Below are positions 7,892 to 15,274 of a stretch of 17,494 nt of DNA, piece after piece. The translations under genes and the position numbers were made by a program. How positions within the stretch are numbered: position 1 is the stretch's first letter; each line of letters begins with the position of its first letter. This DNA comes from Alistipes sp. (GTDB taxonomy: Bacteria; Bacteroidota; Bacteroidia; Bacteroidales; Rikenellaceae), in NCBI GenBank assembly GCA_017384185.1, contig JAFNUH010000128.1:1-17494 (forward strand). The letters are read 5' to 3'. The notes beneath the pieces are model-generated. The model was given only the letters and a program-made list of their open reading frames with translations, made no database searches and was not told the DNA's origin.

Positions 7892-8644
7892 TTAGAATCC
7901 CTTGCCGATAGCGAGGAAGTCCTCAGCCTTGAGAGCTGCACCTCCGATCAAACCACCGTCAACGTCCTCCTTAGCGAAGATCTCAGCAGCGTTAGAGGGC
8001 TTACAAGAACCGCCATAGAGGATGGGGCACTCAGCTGCGGCAGCGCCGAACTTTGATGCCAACACCTCACGGATGTAAGCGTGAATCTCCTGTGCCTGCT
8101 CTGCTGTTGCAGTCTCGCCAGTACCGATAGCCCAAACGGGCTCGTAAGCGATTACCAAGTTTGCGAACTGCTCCTCTGTGAGGTTGAAGACAACCTCCTC
8201 GATCTGTGCCTTACAAACGTCGAAGTGCTTGCCAGCCTTACGCTCGTCGAGGCTCTCACCTACGCAGTAGATGGGCTTCAAACCGTTAGCGTATGCCTGT
8301 GCCATCTTCTTGTTCAAAGTCTCTGAAGTCTCACCATAGTACTGGCGGCGCTCAGAGTGACCCAGAATAACATACTCGCAACCAAGGGCTGCAATCATCG
8401 AAGCGGCAACCTCGCCTGTGTAAGCACCCTTAGCCTCAGTAGCGCAATCCTGTGCACCTACTGCGATGTCAGAGCCCTTAACAGCCTCGATTACCTGTGA
8501 GAGGTGAGTGAAAGGAGGGCATACGATGAAGTTTACGCACTCGCAAACCTCACCACGACCAGCAACTACACTCTTTGCCAACTCGACTCCCTCGGCGGGC
8601 AGAGTGTTCATCTTCCAGTTACCTGCTACAATCTTTTTTCTCAT
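7892..8644 (-). CDS. tpiA: Triosephosphate isomerase
   Basis: The glycolytic enzyme that interconverts dihydroxyacetone phosphate and glyceraldehyde 3-phosphate in the cytoplasm. The 250-residue product is the standard length. All hallmark parts are present: AGNWKMN with Lys11, ILGHSERR with catalytic His96, AYEPVWAIGTG with the catalytic base Glu168 and the flexible loop, and the phosphate-binding YGGS and GLIGGAAL segments near the C-terminus. The ATG at 8644 gives the full N-terminal strand. It follows lysS on the same strand after a 158-nt spacer that holds a degenerate repeat and an AT hairpin. I see no clear TAnnTTTG promoter there, so it may be expressed from the lysS promoter. Confidence 0.98.
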   Translation of the reverse strand: MRKKIVAGNWKMNTLPAEGVELAKSVVAGRGEVCECVNFIVCPPFTHLSQVIEAVKGSDIAVGAQDCATEAKGAYTGEVAASMIAALGCEYVILGHSERRQYYGETSETLNKKMAQAYANGLKPIYCVGESLDERKAGKHFDVCKAQIEEVVFNLTEEQFANLVIAYEPVWAIGTGETATAEQAQEIHAYIREVLASKFGAAAAECPILYGGSCKPSNAAEIFAKEDVDGGLIGGAALKAEDFLAIGKGF

Positions 8645-8655
8645 TTTTTTAAGTT

Positions 8656-8673
8656 TTATAAAGTGTTTTATAA
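8656..8673 (-). promoter_or_regulatory. AT hairpin in the tpiA leader
   Basis: TTATAAA (8656-8662) and TTTATAA (8667-8673) form a perfect 7-bp stem with a 4-nt loop, 11 nt before the tpiA start. It may affect tpiA translation, or it may be a decayed relative of the 9-bp TATAA-containing repeat. The thermodynamic weakness of A-T pairs argues for a modest effect. Confidence 0.4.
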
Positions 8674-8708
8674 GTATCTTTATTTGTTTTCAATCTACCA
8701 TCGGCGCC

Positions 8709-8815
8709 GCTCCTCAGTCCTATCCTTCGGTTCTGCCCCAAAGTTCCAGCCTTCAACCTTTTCCTCGTTCCAGCCTTTAGTCCAGCCCCTCGGTTCCGAC
8801 CCTTAGTTCAGCCCC
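8709..8815. repeat. Degenerate tandem repeat between lysS and tpiA
   Basis: Read on the plus strand, about seven units of the form CCTTmGTTCCAGC follow one another with lengths of about 12 to 19 nt. Examples are CCTTCGGTTCTGCC, AAAGTTCCAGC, CCTCGTTCCAGC, CTTTAGTCCAGC, CCTCGGTTCCGAC and CCTTAGTTCAGC. The last one covers the final codons (Gly-Leu-Asn-stop) of lysS. It fills most of the lysS-tpiA spacer. Confidence 0.65.
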
Positions 8816-10530
8816 TCTATCCAAGCCTTGATGCCGGCTGTTGCAAGACCCAACTTGTTCTTCTTGTTGAATCCGCAGAGGTCGTTAAAGAGCTTCGCAC
8901 CGCCATTTGTCGCTGTGTTGCGGAAGGCCTCGAGCGTGATGTAACCCATCTTCTGAATAGGTGCTACCCACTCCTCGGGAATACCTGCCTCGGTGTAGAT
9001 TGCGGCATCGTCAGCTACAACCTTCTTCTCGGGACGCATCGTGGGGAAGAAGAGCACATCCTGAATTGATGGCTGGTTGAGCATAAACATCGTCAAGCGG
9101 TCGATGCCGATACCCATACCTGAGCACGAAGGCATACCATACTCCAAAGCACGTACGAAGTCCATATCGATAAACATCGCCTCGTCGTCACCCTTCTCCG
9201 AGAGCTTCAACTGCTCCTGGAAGCGCTCCAACTGGTCGATGGGGTCGTTAAGCTCAGAGTAAGCGTTACACAACTCCTTACCATTCACGAACAACTCGAA
9301 ACGCTCTGTCAACTCCTGATTGTCACGGTGGCGCTTACACAAGGGCGACATCTCACGGGGATAGTCACACACGAATGTAGGCTGCACGAGGTCACCCTCG
9401 CAGTACTGACCGAAGATAGCGTCGATAAGCTTACCCTTACCCATCGTCTCGTCGGTCTCCACGTTCAGGCGAGCACACGCCTCACGAAGCTGCTCCTCCG
9501 ACTGACCTGTGATGTCGTAGCCTGTCTTCTCGAGGATGGCATCGGTCATAGTCACACGGCGGAAGGGAGCCTTGAACGAAATCTGCTTGCCGTCAATCTC
9601 CAACTCTGTTGTGCCGTTTGTAGCCATCGCCACACGCTCCAACATCTGCTCGGTGAACGACATCATCCACTTGTAGTCCTTGTATGCAACATAAATCTCC
9701 ATACAAGTGAACTCGGGGTTGTGCGTACGGTCCATACCCTCGTTACGGAAGTTCTTACCAAACTCGTAAACACCGTCGAAGCCACCCACGATAAGGCGCT
9801 TGAGGTAGAGCTCGGTAGCTATTCGCATATAGAAATCGGTATCGAGAGCGTTGTGATGCGTGATGAAGGGGCGAGCCGAAGCACCGCCGGGGATGGGCTG
9901 CAGAATGGGTGTCTCAACCTCCACATATCCGTGCTCATTGAAGAACTCACGCATAGTAGCCATAATCTTAGCACGCTTCACGAAGACCTCACGCACGTGG
10001 GGGTTAACCACCAGGTCAACATAACGCTGACGGTAGCGCACCTCGGGGTCGGTAAGAGCATCAAACTGCTTACCATCCTTCTCCTTCACGATAGGCAGGG
10101 GACGTATAGACTTAGAGATTACGGTCAACTTCTGGCAGTGTACAGACTTCTCGCCAGAGTTAGTAATGAAGCCGAAGCCCTCAACACCTACGAAGTCGCC
10201 AATATCCAGCAACTTCTTGAAAACTGTGTTGTAGAGAGTGGTATCACCCTCGGGGCAAATATCATCACGGCGAATATATACCTGAATACGACCTGAGTGG
10301 TCCTGCAACTCGAAGAACGAAGCGCTACCCATAATGCGGCGGCTCATAATACGACCAGCGATACGCACCTGAGCGAACTGCTCCTGATTCTCTTCGGTGA
10401 GGTTCTCGGCAATCTGCGCAGCAGTAGCTGTTACGTCAAACATCTCGGCAGGATAGGGCTCAATACCCAACTCACGCAGAGCTGCGAGCGACTTGCGGCG
10501 CAAAAGTTCTTGTTCAGAGAGTTCCATCAT
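8803..10530 (-). CDS. lysS: Lysyl-tRNA synthetase (class II)
   Basis: Charges tRNA-Lys with lysine in the cytoplasm. The 575-residue product has an N-terminal OB-fold anticodon domain (RIMGSASFFELQDHSGRIQVYI), then class II motif 1 (FFNEHGYVEVETPILQPIPGG), motif 2 (FRNEGMDRTHNPEFTCMEIY) and motif 3 (GMGIGIDRLTMFML). After motif 3 comes a further region of about 70 residues (IPEEWVAPIQKMGYITLEAF...), absent from E. coli LysS but, as I recall, common in Bacteroidales. I choose the tandem ATG at 10530/10527. The longer frame from 10563 would begin inside the -7 promoter box, so it cannot be the main start. The final codons form one unit of the tandem repeat downstream. Confidence 0.97.
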   Translation of the reverse strand: MMELSEQELLRRKSLAALRELGIEPYPAEMFDVTATAAQIAENLTEENQEQFAQVRIAGRIMSRRIMGSASFFELQDHSGRIQVYIRRDDICPEGDTTLYNTVFKKLLDIGDFVGVEGFGFITNSGEKSVHCQKLTVISKSIRPLPIVKEKDGKQFDALTDPEVRYRQRYVDLVVNPHVREVFVKRAKIMATMREFFNEHGYVEVETPILQPIPGGASARPFITHHNALDTDFYMRIATELYLKRLIVGGFDGVYEFGKNFRNEGMDRTHNPEFTCMEIYVAYKDYKWMMSFTEQMLERVAMATNGTTELEIDGKQISFKAPFRRVTMTDAILEKTGYDITGQSEEQLREACARLNVETDETMGKGKLIDAIFGQYCEGDLVQPTFVCDYPREMSPLCKRHRDNQELTERFELFVNGKELCNAYSELNDPIDQLERFQEQLKLSEKGDDEAMFIDMDFVRALEYGMPSCSGMGIGIDRLTMFMLNQPSIQDVLFFPTMRPEKKVVADDAAIYTEAGIPEEWVAPIQKMGYITLEAFRNTATNGGAKLFNDLCGFNKKNKLGLATAGIKAWIEGLN

Positions 10531-10560
10531 ATTTTTGAGTAATTTTTTCTCTTTCGGGGG

Positions 10561-10592
10561 CAAAGATAATATATTCGCACAAATAAGACAAA
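10561..10592 (-). promoter_or_regulatory. Bacteroidetes-type promoter of lysS
   Basis: On the minus strand TATCTTTG (10568-10561) fits the -7 consensus TAnnTTTG exactly, and TTTG (10592-10589) lies 20 nt upstream, as expected for the -33 box. Transcription would start near 10554, giving a leader of about 24 nt before the lysS ATG. Confidence 0.8.
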
Positions 10593-10640
10593 ATTACTCG
10601 CAGAAAAGGCACAAAAAAATGAGCGATTTTAACAATTTCT

Positions 10641-11657
10641 TTACTCTCGGAAGATATTGAAGCGGCGCAGACGGGGATTTCGGCGTGAAAGCACCAAAAT
10701 ATCCATCAGAAGCAGAGCCAACGCCACGGCAACCAAATACTGGTACTGCTCGTTATACTCCTCATATTTCACGGTCGTAAGCTCCGAGCGCTCCATCTCG
10801 TTTATGCTCTTTACAATCTCCTCCAAGCCGATAGATTGCTTCGATGCACGCACGTATGCCGCCTCGGTCAGCGAGGCTATCTCCTCCAGCATCTTCTCGT
10901 TGAGCTTCGATACGACCATCTCGTCGTTCTCATCCTTGACAAACTCGCCATCAATCTCGATGGGGGCACCCTCGGGTGTTCCTATGCCGATGGTGTAGAT
11001 GCGAATACCCATCTCGGCAGCCTTGCGTGCCACCGCCACAGCATCCGCCTCGTGGTTCTCGCCGTCGGTGATAAGCACAATCACTCGGCTGCGCTCGCTC
11101 TGGCTCGAGAACGAGAGCATAGCCAGCTCCAGCGCCTTACCCACATCGGTACCCTGCTCAGCCACAAGGTTGGGCGAGAGACGCTTGGCAAAAGCCTGCG
11201 CCATACGGTAGTCCGAGGTGATGGGCAGCTGCACCTTAGGCTCGCCAGCAAAGGTAACCAATCCGACACGCTCCTGCTGCAGACCCTCAAAGAGTTTGTT
11301 TATGGCATATTTGGTGCGCTCCAGGCGGTTGGGCTCGAAGTCCTCGGCAAGCATCGAATTCGACACATCGACAACCAGCATCATCTCCACGCCCTCGGCC
11401 TTCACCTCACGCAATTTTGAACCCAACTGCGGGCGTGCCGCAGCGAAAATCAGCAGTGTCAAAGCAGAAAGGTAAAGCAGAGCCTTCAGCCGCATACGGC
11501 TCTTCGAGAAGTCGGGCATCAACTCCTTGACAATAGCCGTGTTACCGAATCGTTGCAACAATCGTTTGCGGCGGTGAGCCACAAACATCAACACCACCAC
11601 AAGCAGTGGAATGAGTGTCAAAAGATATAGATATTCGCCGTTAGCAAATCTAAACAT
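10641..11657 (-). CDS. batB: BatB, membrane-anchored VWA protein
   Basis: One of the two VWA proteins of the Bat module, held in the inner membrane with the VWA domain exposed. The 338-residue product has two N-terminal TM segments (about 9-27 and 56-74), the VWA domain (about 90-280) and a C-terminal TM segment (about 309-327). The metal site is intact: Asp97-x-Ser99-x-Ser101 (VVDVSNSM), a Thr near 170 (QGTD) and Asp198 in LITDGEN. It follows batA on the same strand after 104 nt. It is the last Bat gene visible, since lysS begins with its own promoter just downstream. A Bat module role in aerotolerance or envelope stress is known from Bacteroides fragilis; the molecular activity is unsettled. 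Confidence 0.92.
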   Translation of the reverse strand: MFRFANGEYLYLLTLIPLLVVVLMFVAHRRKRLLQRFGNTAIVKELMPDFSKSRMRLKALLYLSALTLLIFAAARPQLGSKLREVKAEGVEMMLVVDVSNSMLAEDFEPNRLERTKYAINKLFEGLQQERVGLVTFAGEPKVQLPITSDYRMAQAFAKRLSPNLVAEQGTDVGKALELAMLSFSSQSERSRVIVLITDGENHEADAVAVARKAAEMGIRIYTIGIGTPEGAPIEIDGEFVKDENDEMVVSKLNEKMLEEIASLTEAAYVRASKQSIGLEEIVKSINEMERSELTTVKYEEYNEQYQYLVAVALALLLMDILVLSRRNPRLRRFNIFRE

Positions 11658-11761
11658 TTTTCTTCGTTTTTTTCTATTCTTGCTAATGAAACTGCGCCAA
11701 GTTCGGTCTCTCTATCAGCCGAAAAATTGCCTGCACGAAAGCTCCCGCAGCCCCAAAAACA

Positions 11762-12748
11762 TTATGGTATTCGTTTCAAAACAATCTTCTCGAGCAGGAA
11801 CTCCGCCACCAGCAGAGCGATAGCCGCAAGGACAAAAATGAGGTATTTCTCGTGGTAAATCGTAAGGTCGGTTATCTCCACCTTACTCTTCTCCAGCTCG
11901 TTAATTTCGTCATAAATAGCCTTCAGCTTCTGCTTATCGGTGGCACGGAAATACTTACCTCCCGTCTGCTCTGCAATCTTCTCGAGGGTATCCTCGTCAA
12001 TCTCGACATCCATCATCTGGAAGACCATATTTCCGAACATATCCAACGCCGGATAGGGCGCCTGACCACGTGTGCCGACACCGATGGTATAGACCTTAAT
12101 ACCCATATCTGCGGCGATGTTGGCGGCCATCAGCGGAGCTATCTCGCCTCGGTTGTTCACACCGTCCGTCAGCAGGATTATCACCTTGCTCTTCGCCTCG
12201 CTCTCACGCAGACGATTTATAGCCGTTGCAAGACCATTTCCGATGGCTGTACCATCCTCTATCACACCACTGCGCAGGCGTGCCAAAAGGGTCTGCAGGG
12301 AGCCTTTATCGGTGGTGAGCGGGCTCTGCGTGAACGACTCGCCAGCAAACACCGCCAAGCCTATGCGGTCGCCATAGCGGTCGGCTATAAACTCACCTGC
12401 CACCTCCTTTGCCGCCGTCAGACGGTCGGGCGTGAAGTCACGGGCAAGCATCGACGAGGATATATCTATCGAGAGCATAATGTCGATACCCTCGGCATTT
12501 GTGCGGCTCTGCTCCTCAACATCCTGCGGGCGAGCCAGCGCCACCACAAGTAGCGAGACTGCCGCCATTCGCAACACGAAGGGGGCGTGGCGCAACCAAT
12601 AACGCAACGTGCGGGGAGCCTTGCGAGCGCCTGCCACCGACGATATGCGGATGGCGGCACCGCCCTGCAACGTGCGGTATATATAATATGCAACCATCGG
12701 CACCACAAGCACCAATAGCCACAACAGATATGGATTTGCAAATTTCAT
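11762..12748 (-). CDS. batA: BatA, membrane-anchored VWA protein
   Basis: The partner of BatB. The 328-residue product begins MKFANPYLLWLLVLV, a typical BatA start, with TM segments at about 7-25 and 56-72, a VWA domain (about 88-285) and a C-terminal TM segment (about 304-325). MIDAS residues are complete: Asp95-x-Ser97-x-Ser99 (SIDISSSM), Thr167 (EDGTA) and Asp195 in LLTDGVNN. The gene is separated from batC upstream by 247 nt holding a large palindrome and a 9-bp repeat array. This is unusual inside the operon, where the other main junctions overlap. Because of that gap, co-transcription with batC is less certain, although no promoter is apparent. Confidence 0.93.
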   Translation of the reverse strand: MKFANPYLLWLLVLVVPMVAYYIYRTLQGGAAIRISSVAGARKAPRTLRYWLRHAPFVLRMAAVSLLVVALARPQDVEEQSRTNAEGIDIMLSIDISSSMLARDFTPDRLTAAKEVAGEFIADRYGDRIGLAVFAGESFTQSPLTTDKGSLQTLLARLRSGVIEDGTAIGNGLATAINRLRESEAKSKVIILLTDGVNNRGEIAPLMAANIAADMGIKVYTIGVGTRGQAPYPALDMFGNMVFQMMDVEIDEDTLEKIAEQTGGKYFRATDKQKLKAIYDEINELEKSKVEITDLTIYHEKYLIFVLAAIALLVAEFLLEKIVLKRIP

Positions 12749-12759
12749 CTGTTCAATTT

Positions 12760-12854
12760 ATAAGTATTATGGGTGTTATAAGTGTTATGGGTATTATATG
12801 TATTATAGGCAATCCCCTATAACACTTATAGCACTTATAATTCTTATAACACCT
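12760..12854. repeat. Facing arrays of the 9-bp repeat before batA
   Basis: The left arm has five units (ATAAGTATT, ATGGGTGTT, ATAAGTGTT, ATGGGTATT, ATATGTATT; 12760-12804). The right arm has four (ATAACACTT, ATAGCACTT, ATAATTCTT, ATAACACCT; 12819-12854). Only about 14 nt separate them, so a long imperfect hairpin could form in the RNA immediately before the batA start, 11 nt away. Confidence 0.88.
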
Positions 12855-12871
12855 AAAAACCCTCTACCATC

Positions 12872-12994
12872 CGAAGTTTTATAACAAGAGCTATTTTTAG
12901 GCTGGTCGCAGTGGCGCAAAGCGGAGCATACCTGAAGTATGTGAGCATTTGCGGCGCAAGCCAGACGCCAAAAGAGCCTTGTTAGAGAACTTCG
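12872..12994. repeat. 123-nt imperfect palindrome after batC
   Basis: The outer stems CGAAGTT/AACTTCG and AACAAG/CTTGTT pair exactly. Inner blocks (GCT/AGC, TTTT/AAAA, GGC/GCC, TGG/CCA, CGCAAA/TTTGCG, CATAC/GTATG) continue the pairing with small bulges up to the apex loop CTGAA at 12932-12936. It begins 1 nt after the batC stop. The structure suggests a MITE-like or REP-like element, or a transcript-processing hairpin. There is no U-run for a terminator. Confidence 0.8.
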
Positions 12995-12995
12995 C

Positions 12996-13877
12996 CTACC
13001 AGTTTTTCTTACCCTTGATAATCACCCCCTTAGCCTTCTCGTCGAGCTTATCCTGCGTCTTATCCTCCTGCGCCTGAATAGCATTCAGCAGCTGCTGTTG
13101 CTGCTCCTCGCTCATACCGCTCTTGGGACGCTGCTGGGGCGGCTGTTGTTGCTTGTCCTGCTTATCCTGCTCGTTCTCGCCACCGCCTCCATTCTGGTCT
13201 TGATTATCCTTATTGGGGTCGTTGTTCTGGTCGTTCTTATCCTTGTTATCATCACCCCCCTGCGGCTGATTCTGCGGCTGGTTTTGGTTCTGATTATCTT
13301 GGTTATTCTGATTATCCTGATTGTTTTGGTTGTCCTGATTCTGCTGGTTCTGATTTTGGTCTTGGTTCTGCTCCAGCAGCTTCTTCGTCAGCGCATAGTT
13401 ATACTTCGCCTCCATATCGTTGGGGTTCAACACCAGCGAACGGCGATAGCTCAGCAGCGCATCCTGCAACTTCTGCTGCACAAACTGCGCATTACCGAGG
13501 TTGTAAAACGCCTCGGCACGACTCTCCGCCGTCTGCAAAGAGTCGGCTGCCGCCGCCTGCAACAGAGCCTCCGCCTGCTGGAGGTTACCGCTACTCATCT
13601 TGGCTGCCGAGCCCTCGGGGTTGGCATACGCCGTAGTGTCAGCCATCGCCATACGTATCAGGGCATTAGCCAAATCGTAACGAGCCTCAAACGATGTGCT
13701 GTCGTGCTGCAAAGCCTCACGGTAGGCGTTCGAGCTATGCTCATATCGCTCCTTGGCAAAGAGGCGATTACCCTTGCGCACAAGACCTCGCTCGGGCATA
13801 CGCTGTGCCGTGGCATCCACCACAAAGAGGCTCATCAGCGCACAAAGCAGTATATATATAAAACTCTTTTTCATCAT
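12996..13877 (-). CDS. batC: BatC, TPR protein with Asn/Gln-rich linker
   Basis: A 293-residue exported TPR protein of the Bat module. A signal peptide (about 1-24, ending ATAQ) is followed by TPR-like helices at about 33-70 and 118-165 (AEAFYNLGNAQFVQQKLQDA, then LLSYRRSLVLNPNDMEAKYNYA). A low-complexity region rich in Asn, Gln and Asp spans about 170-250, with repeated NQDNQ blocks. A conserved end follows (LLNAIQAQEDKTQDKL... KGKKNW), which I associate with BatC. It probably works in the periplasm as a scaffold for the VWA proteins. The start overlaps the stop of the preceding gene by one base (TAATG), implying coupling. It lies upstream of batA, whereas the commonly described order puts it after batB. 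Confidence 0.85.
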   Translation of the reverse strand: MMKKSFIYILLCALMSLFVVDATAQRMPERGLVRKGNRLFAKERYEHSSNAYREALQHDSTSFEARYDLANALIRMAMADTTAYANPEGSAAKMSSGNLQQAEALLQAAAADSLQTAESRAEAFYNLGNAQFVQQKLQDALLSYRRSLVLNPNDMEAKYNYALTKKLLEQNQDQNQNQQNQDNQNNQDNQNNQDNQNQNQPQNQPQGGDDNKDKNDQNNDPNKDNQDQNGGGGENEQDKQDKQQQPPQQRPKSGMSEEQQQQLLNAIQAQEDKTQDKLDEKAKGVIIKGKKNW

Positions 13878-14875
13878 TACTCCTCATTTTCTTCGCTCTC
13901 CTCCACGGGGCGTGTCTGCTCGACAAAATCCCACGCAGCACGGAATGCCTCCTCGTTCTCCTCGGCCTCGGGCACAGCCTTGGCAAACTTCACAAGGTCG
14001 GCATCACGCAGTATGTTTGTAAGGTCCATAGCCGACTTCTGCGGCAGCTCCACGCCACGCATAGCCTCGATAATCTCGTCCGAGGTCATCTCCATAGCAC
14101 CCACCTCGAAGTGTCCGTCGATATATGTACGCAGGATGTCGGTCAGCGCCGAGTAGTACTCCTTGTGCTTACCCTCCTGCCACAAACGCTCCTCACGCAA
14201 CTGCTCCAGCGCCTTGAACGCCTGCTCGTGCGGCGGCAGGGGCGGCGTGGGCTTGAACAGGTCGCCAAAGTTTTTGCCGTAGTGAGCCAAAACACGCTTC
14301 GCAACGTACAGCAGTAACAGTATGATTATCACCGCAATAACACCCCACAGGAGGTAACCAGTAATCTCGCCCATCTTAAAGCGGAGGGTCTTCTGCGGCT
14401 TGATGTCGAAGATGGTGTGCGACGTAGAGTCAATCTGGAACGTAGAGACCATAAACATCAGCGTGTCGTCACCCGAGAGGGTATCGACAATATTTTTGTC
14501 GGCATAAATCACCTGTGGCACCACCTGATGTATTCCCTCCTGGAATGCCGCCAGAAGGTAACGCTTGCGCAGCTTGAGCTTGCGCCCCTCACGCTCCAAC
14601 GTATCGACGGGCACATCCTCGATAAACTCATACTTATCGTTCTGCATCATACGGAAGTCGGGGAAGAAGAGGCTCTGCACCAAATCTTTCTCCACCTCGA
14701 TGGTGTATGTGAAGCGGTCGCCGATGCCGATAGAGTCGGGCTCGACGGAGCCTGTCACCTTGGGCGCATTGTCGGGCGTGACCACACCTTTGGGTTGTGC
14801 CGTAATTGCGACAAAGCCGCAACAGAGAAACAGCGCAACCAAAGCGATGGATATGTTTTTATAAATCTTTTTCAT
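13877..14875 (-). CDS. Bat-operon membrane protein, BatD/DUF4381-like
   Basis: A 332-residue protein. A signal peptide (1-26) precedes a beta-rich periplasmic domain (about 38-150, VTGSVEPDSIGIGDRFTYTI) that resembles the Ig-like repeats of BatD. A single TM segment (about 172-193) follows, then a cytoplasmic helical part (about 215-325) with the YYSALTDILRTYIDGHF motif typical of DUF4381-like proteins of MoxR/VWA operons. I start it at the ATG at 14875, which gives a clean signal peptide. The frame stays open to 14971, but that extension is translated repeat arm. It is far shorter than a full BatD (about 600 residues) and may replace it. The stop overlaps the batC start. Confidence 0.8.
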   Translation of the reverse strand: MKKIYKNISIALVALFLCCGFVAITAQPKGVVTPDNAPKVTGSVEPDSIGIGDRFTYTIEVEKDLVQSLFFPDFRMMQNDKYEFIEDVPVDTLEREGRKLKLRKRYLLAAFQEGIHQVVPQVIYADKNIVDTLSGDDTLMFMVSTFQIDSTSHTIFDIKPQKTLRFKMGEITGYLLWGVIAVIIILLLLYVAKRVLAHYGKNFGDLFKPTPPLPPHEQAFKALEQLREERLWQEGKHKEYYSALTDILRTYIDGHFEVGAMEMTSDEIIEAMRGVELPQKSAMDLTNILRDADLVKFAKAVPEAEENEEAFRAAWDFVEQTRPVEESEENEE

Positions 14876-14891
14876 TGTCCTATAAATATAC

Positions 14892-14950
14892 GTCATTGCG
14901 AGGGAGTATTTCGTGTATGCGAAATACGTACGTGGCAATCTACCTTTGTG
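14892..14950. repeat. Left inverted arm of the GIY-YIG unit
   Basis: It begins GTCATTGCGAGGGA and ends GTGGCAATCTACCTTTGTG. The central stem is GTATTTCG/CGAAATAC with loop TGTATG, and ATTGC (14895-14899) pairs with GCAAT (14935-14939). From memory this outline (GTCATTGCGAG...GGCAATCT) is a repeat seen in many bacterial genomes. Confidence 0.85.
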
Positions 14951-14966
14951 CATAGTGTAAATGCAC
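14948..14966. other. Small hairpin after the GIY-YIG stop
   Basis: GTGCAT (14948-14953) pairs with ATGCAC (14961-14966) around a 7-nt loop. It overlaps the inner edge of the left arm by three bases and lies just downstream of the nuclease stop. No T-run follows. Confidence 0.5.
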
Positions 14967-14971
14967 GTCAT

Positions 14972-15253
14972 CTACTCCATAGGCATAATCTCCTGCCACG
15001 TAGGGTTACTCTCTGCAATGAGTTCCTCTTTTCTATGTCGTGACCAACTCTTCAACTGTTTCTCTCGCTCAATAGCGGAGCGAATATCGGAGTGTTGCTC
15101 AACATATATCAACTTTGTCAAATTATAGCGAGCCGTAAAGCCTACTTCGAGCCTACGATGTTGTTCTATTCGCTCGTGTAAGTTACTCGTGACACCTACA
15201 TATAGAACAGAATTATTCGCATTGGTTAGTATGTAAATATAATTCTTATTCAT
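14972..15253 (-). CDS. Small GIY-YIG endonuclease-domain protein
   Basis: A 93-residue single-domain GIY-YIG protein of the short UvrC/YhbQ-like type. Key residues are visible: Tyr5/Tyr7 in NYIYILTN, Tyr18-Val-Gly20 in VLYVGVTSN, Arg28 with His32 (LHERIEQH), Glu64 in REKQLKSWSR, and the closing NPTW. The family cuts DNA, but the role of these short members is unclear. I start at the ATG at 15253, where the domain begins. A GTG at 15277 in the same frame lies inside the repeat arm and would add eight residues unlike the family. The gene interrupts the Bat operon and is AT-richer than its neighbours, which suggests it arrived with the flanking repeats. Confidence 0.88.
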   Translation of the reverse strand: MNKNYIYILTNANNSVLYVGVTSNLHERIEQHRRLEVGFTARYNLTKLIYVEQHSDIRSAIEREKQLKSWSRHRKEELIAESNPTWQEIMPME

Positions 15254-15274
15254 CCTAAGTGTATTACTACCATT

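Noticed and set aside
9328..10296. 322-residue open frame on the plus strand
   Set aside because: It lies wholly opposite lysS, which has all synthetase motifs. The translation has no domain character and reflects codon bias of the real gene.
13098..14156. 352-residue Leu/Val/Ile-rich open frame on the plus strand
   Set aside because: It is antisense to batC and its neighbour. The hydrophobic run is the complement of Asn/Gln/Asp codons in the BatC linker.
13877..14971. Longer BatD-like protein starting at 14971
   Set aside because: The extra 32 residues are translated from the repeat arm. The signal peptide starts cleanly at the ATG at 14875.
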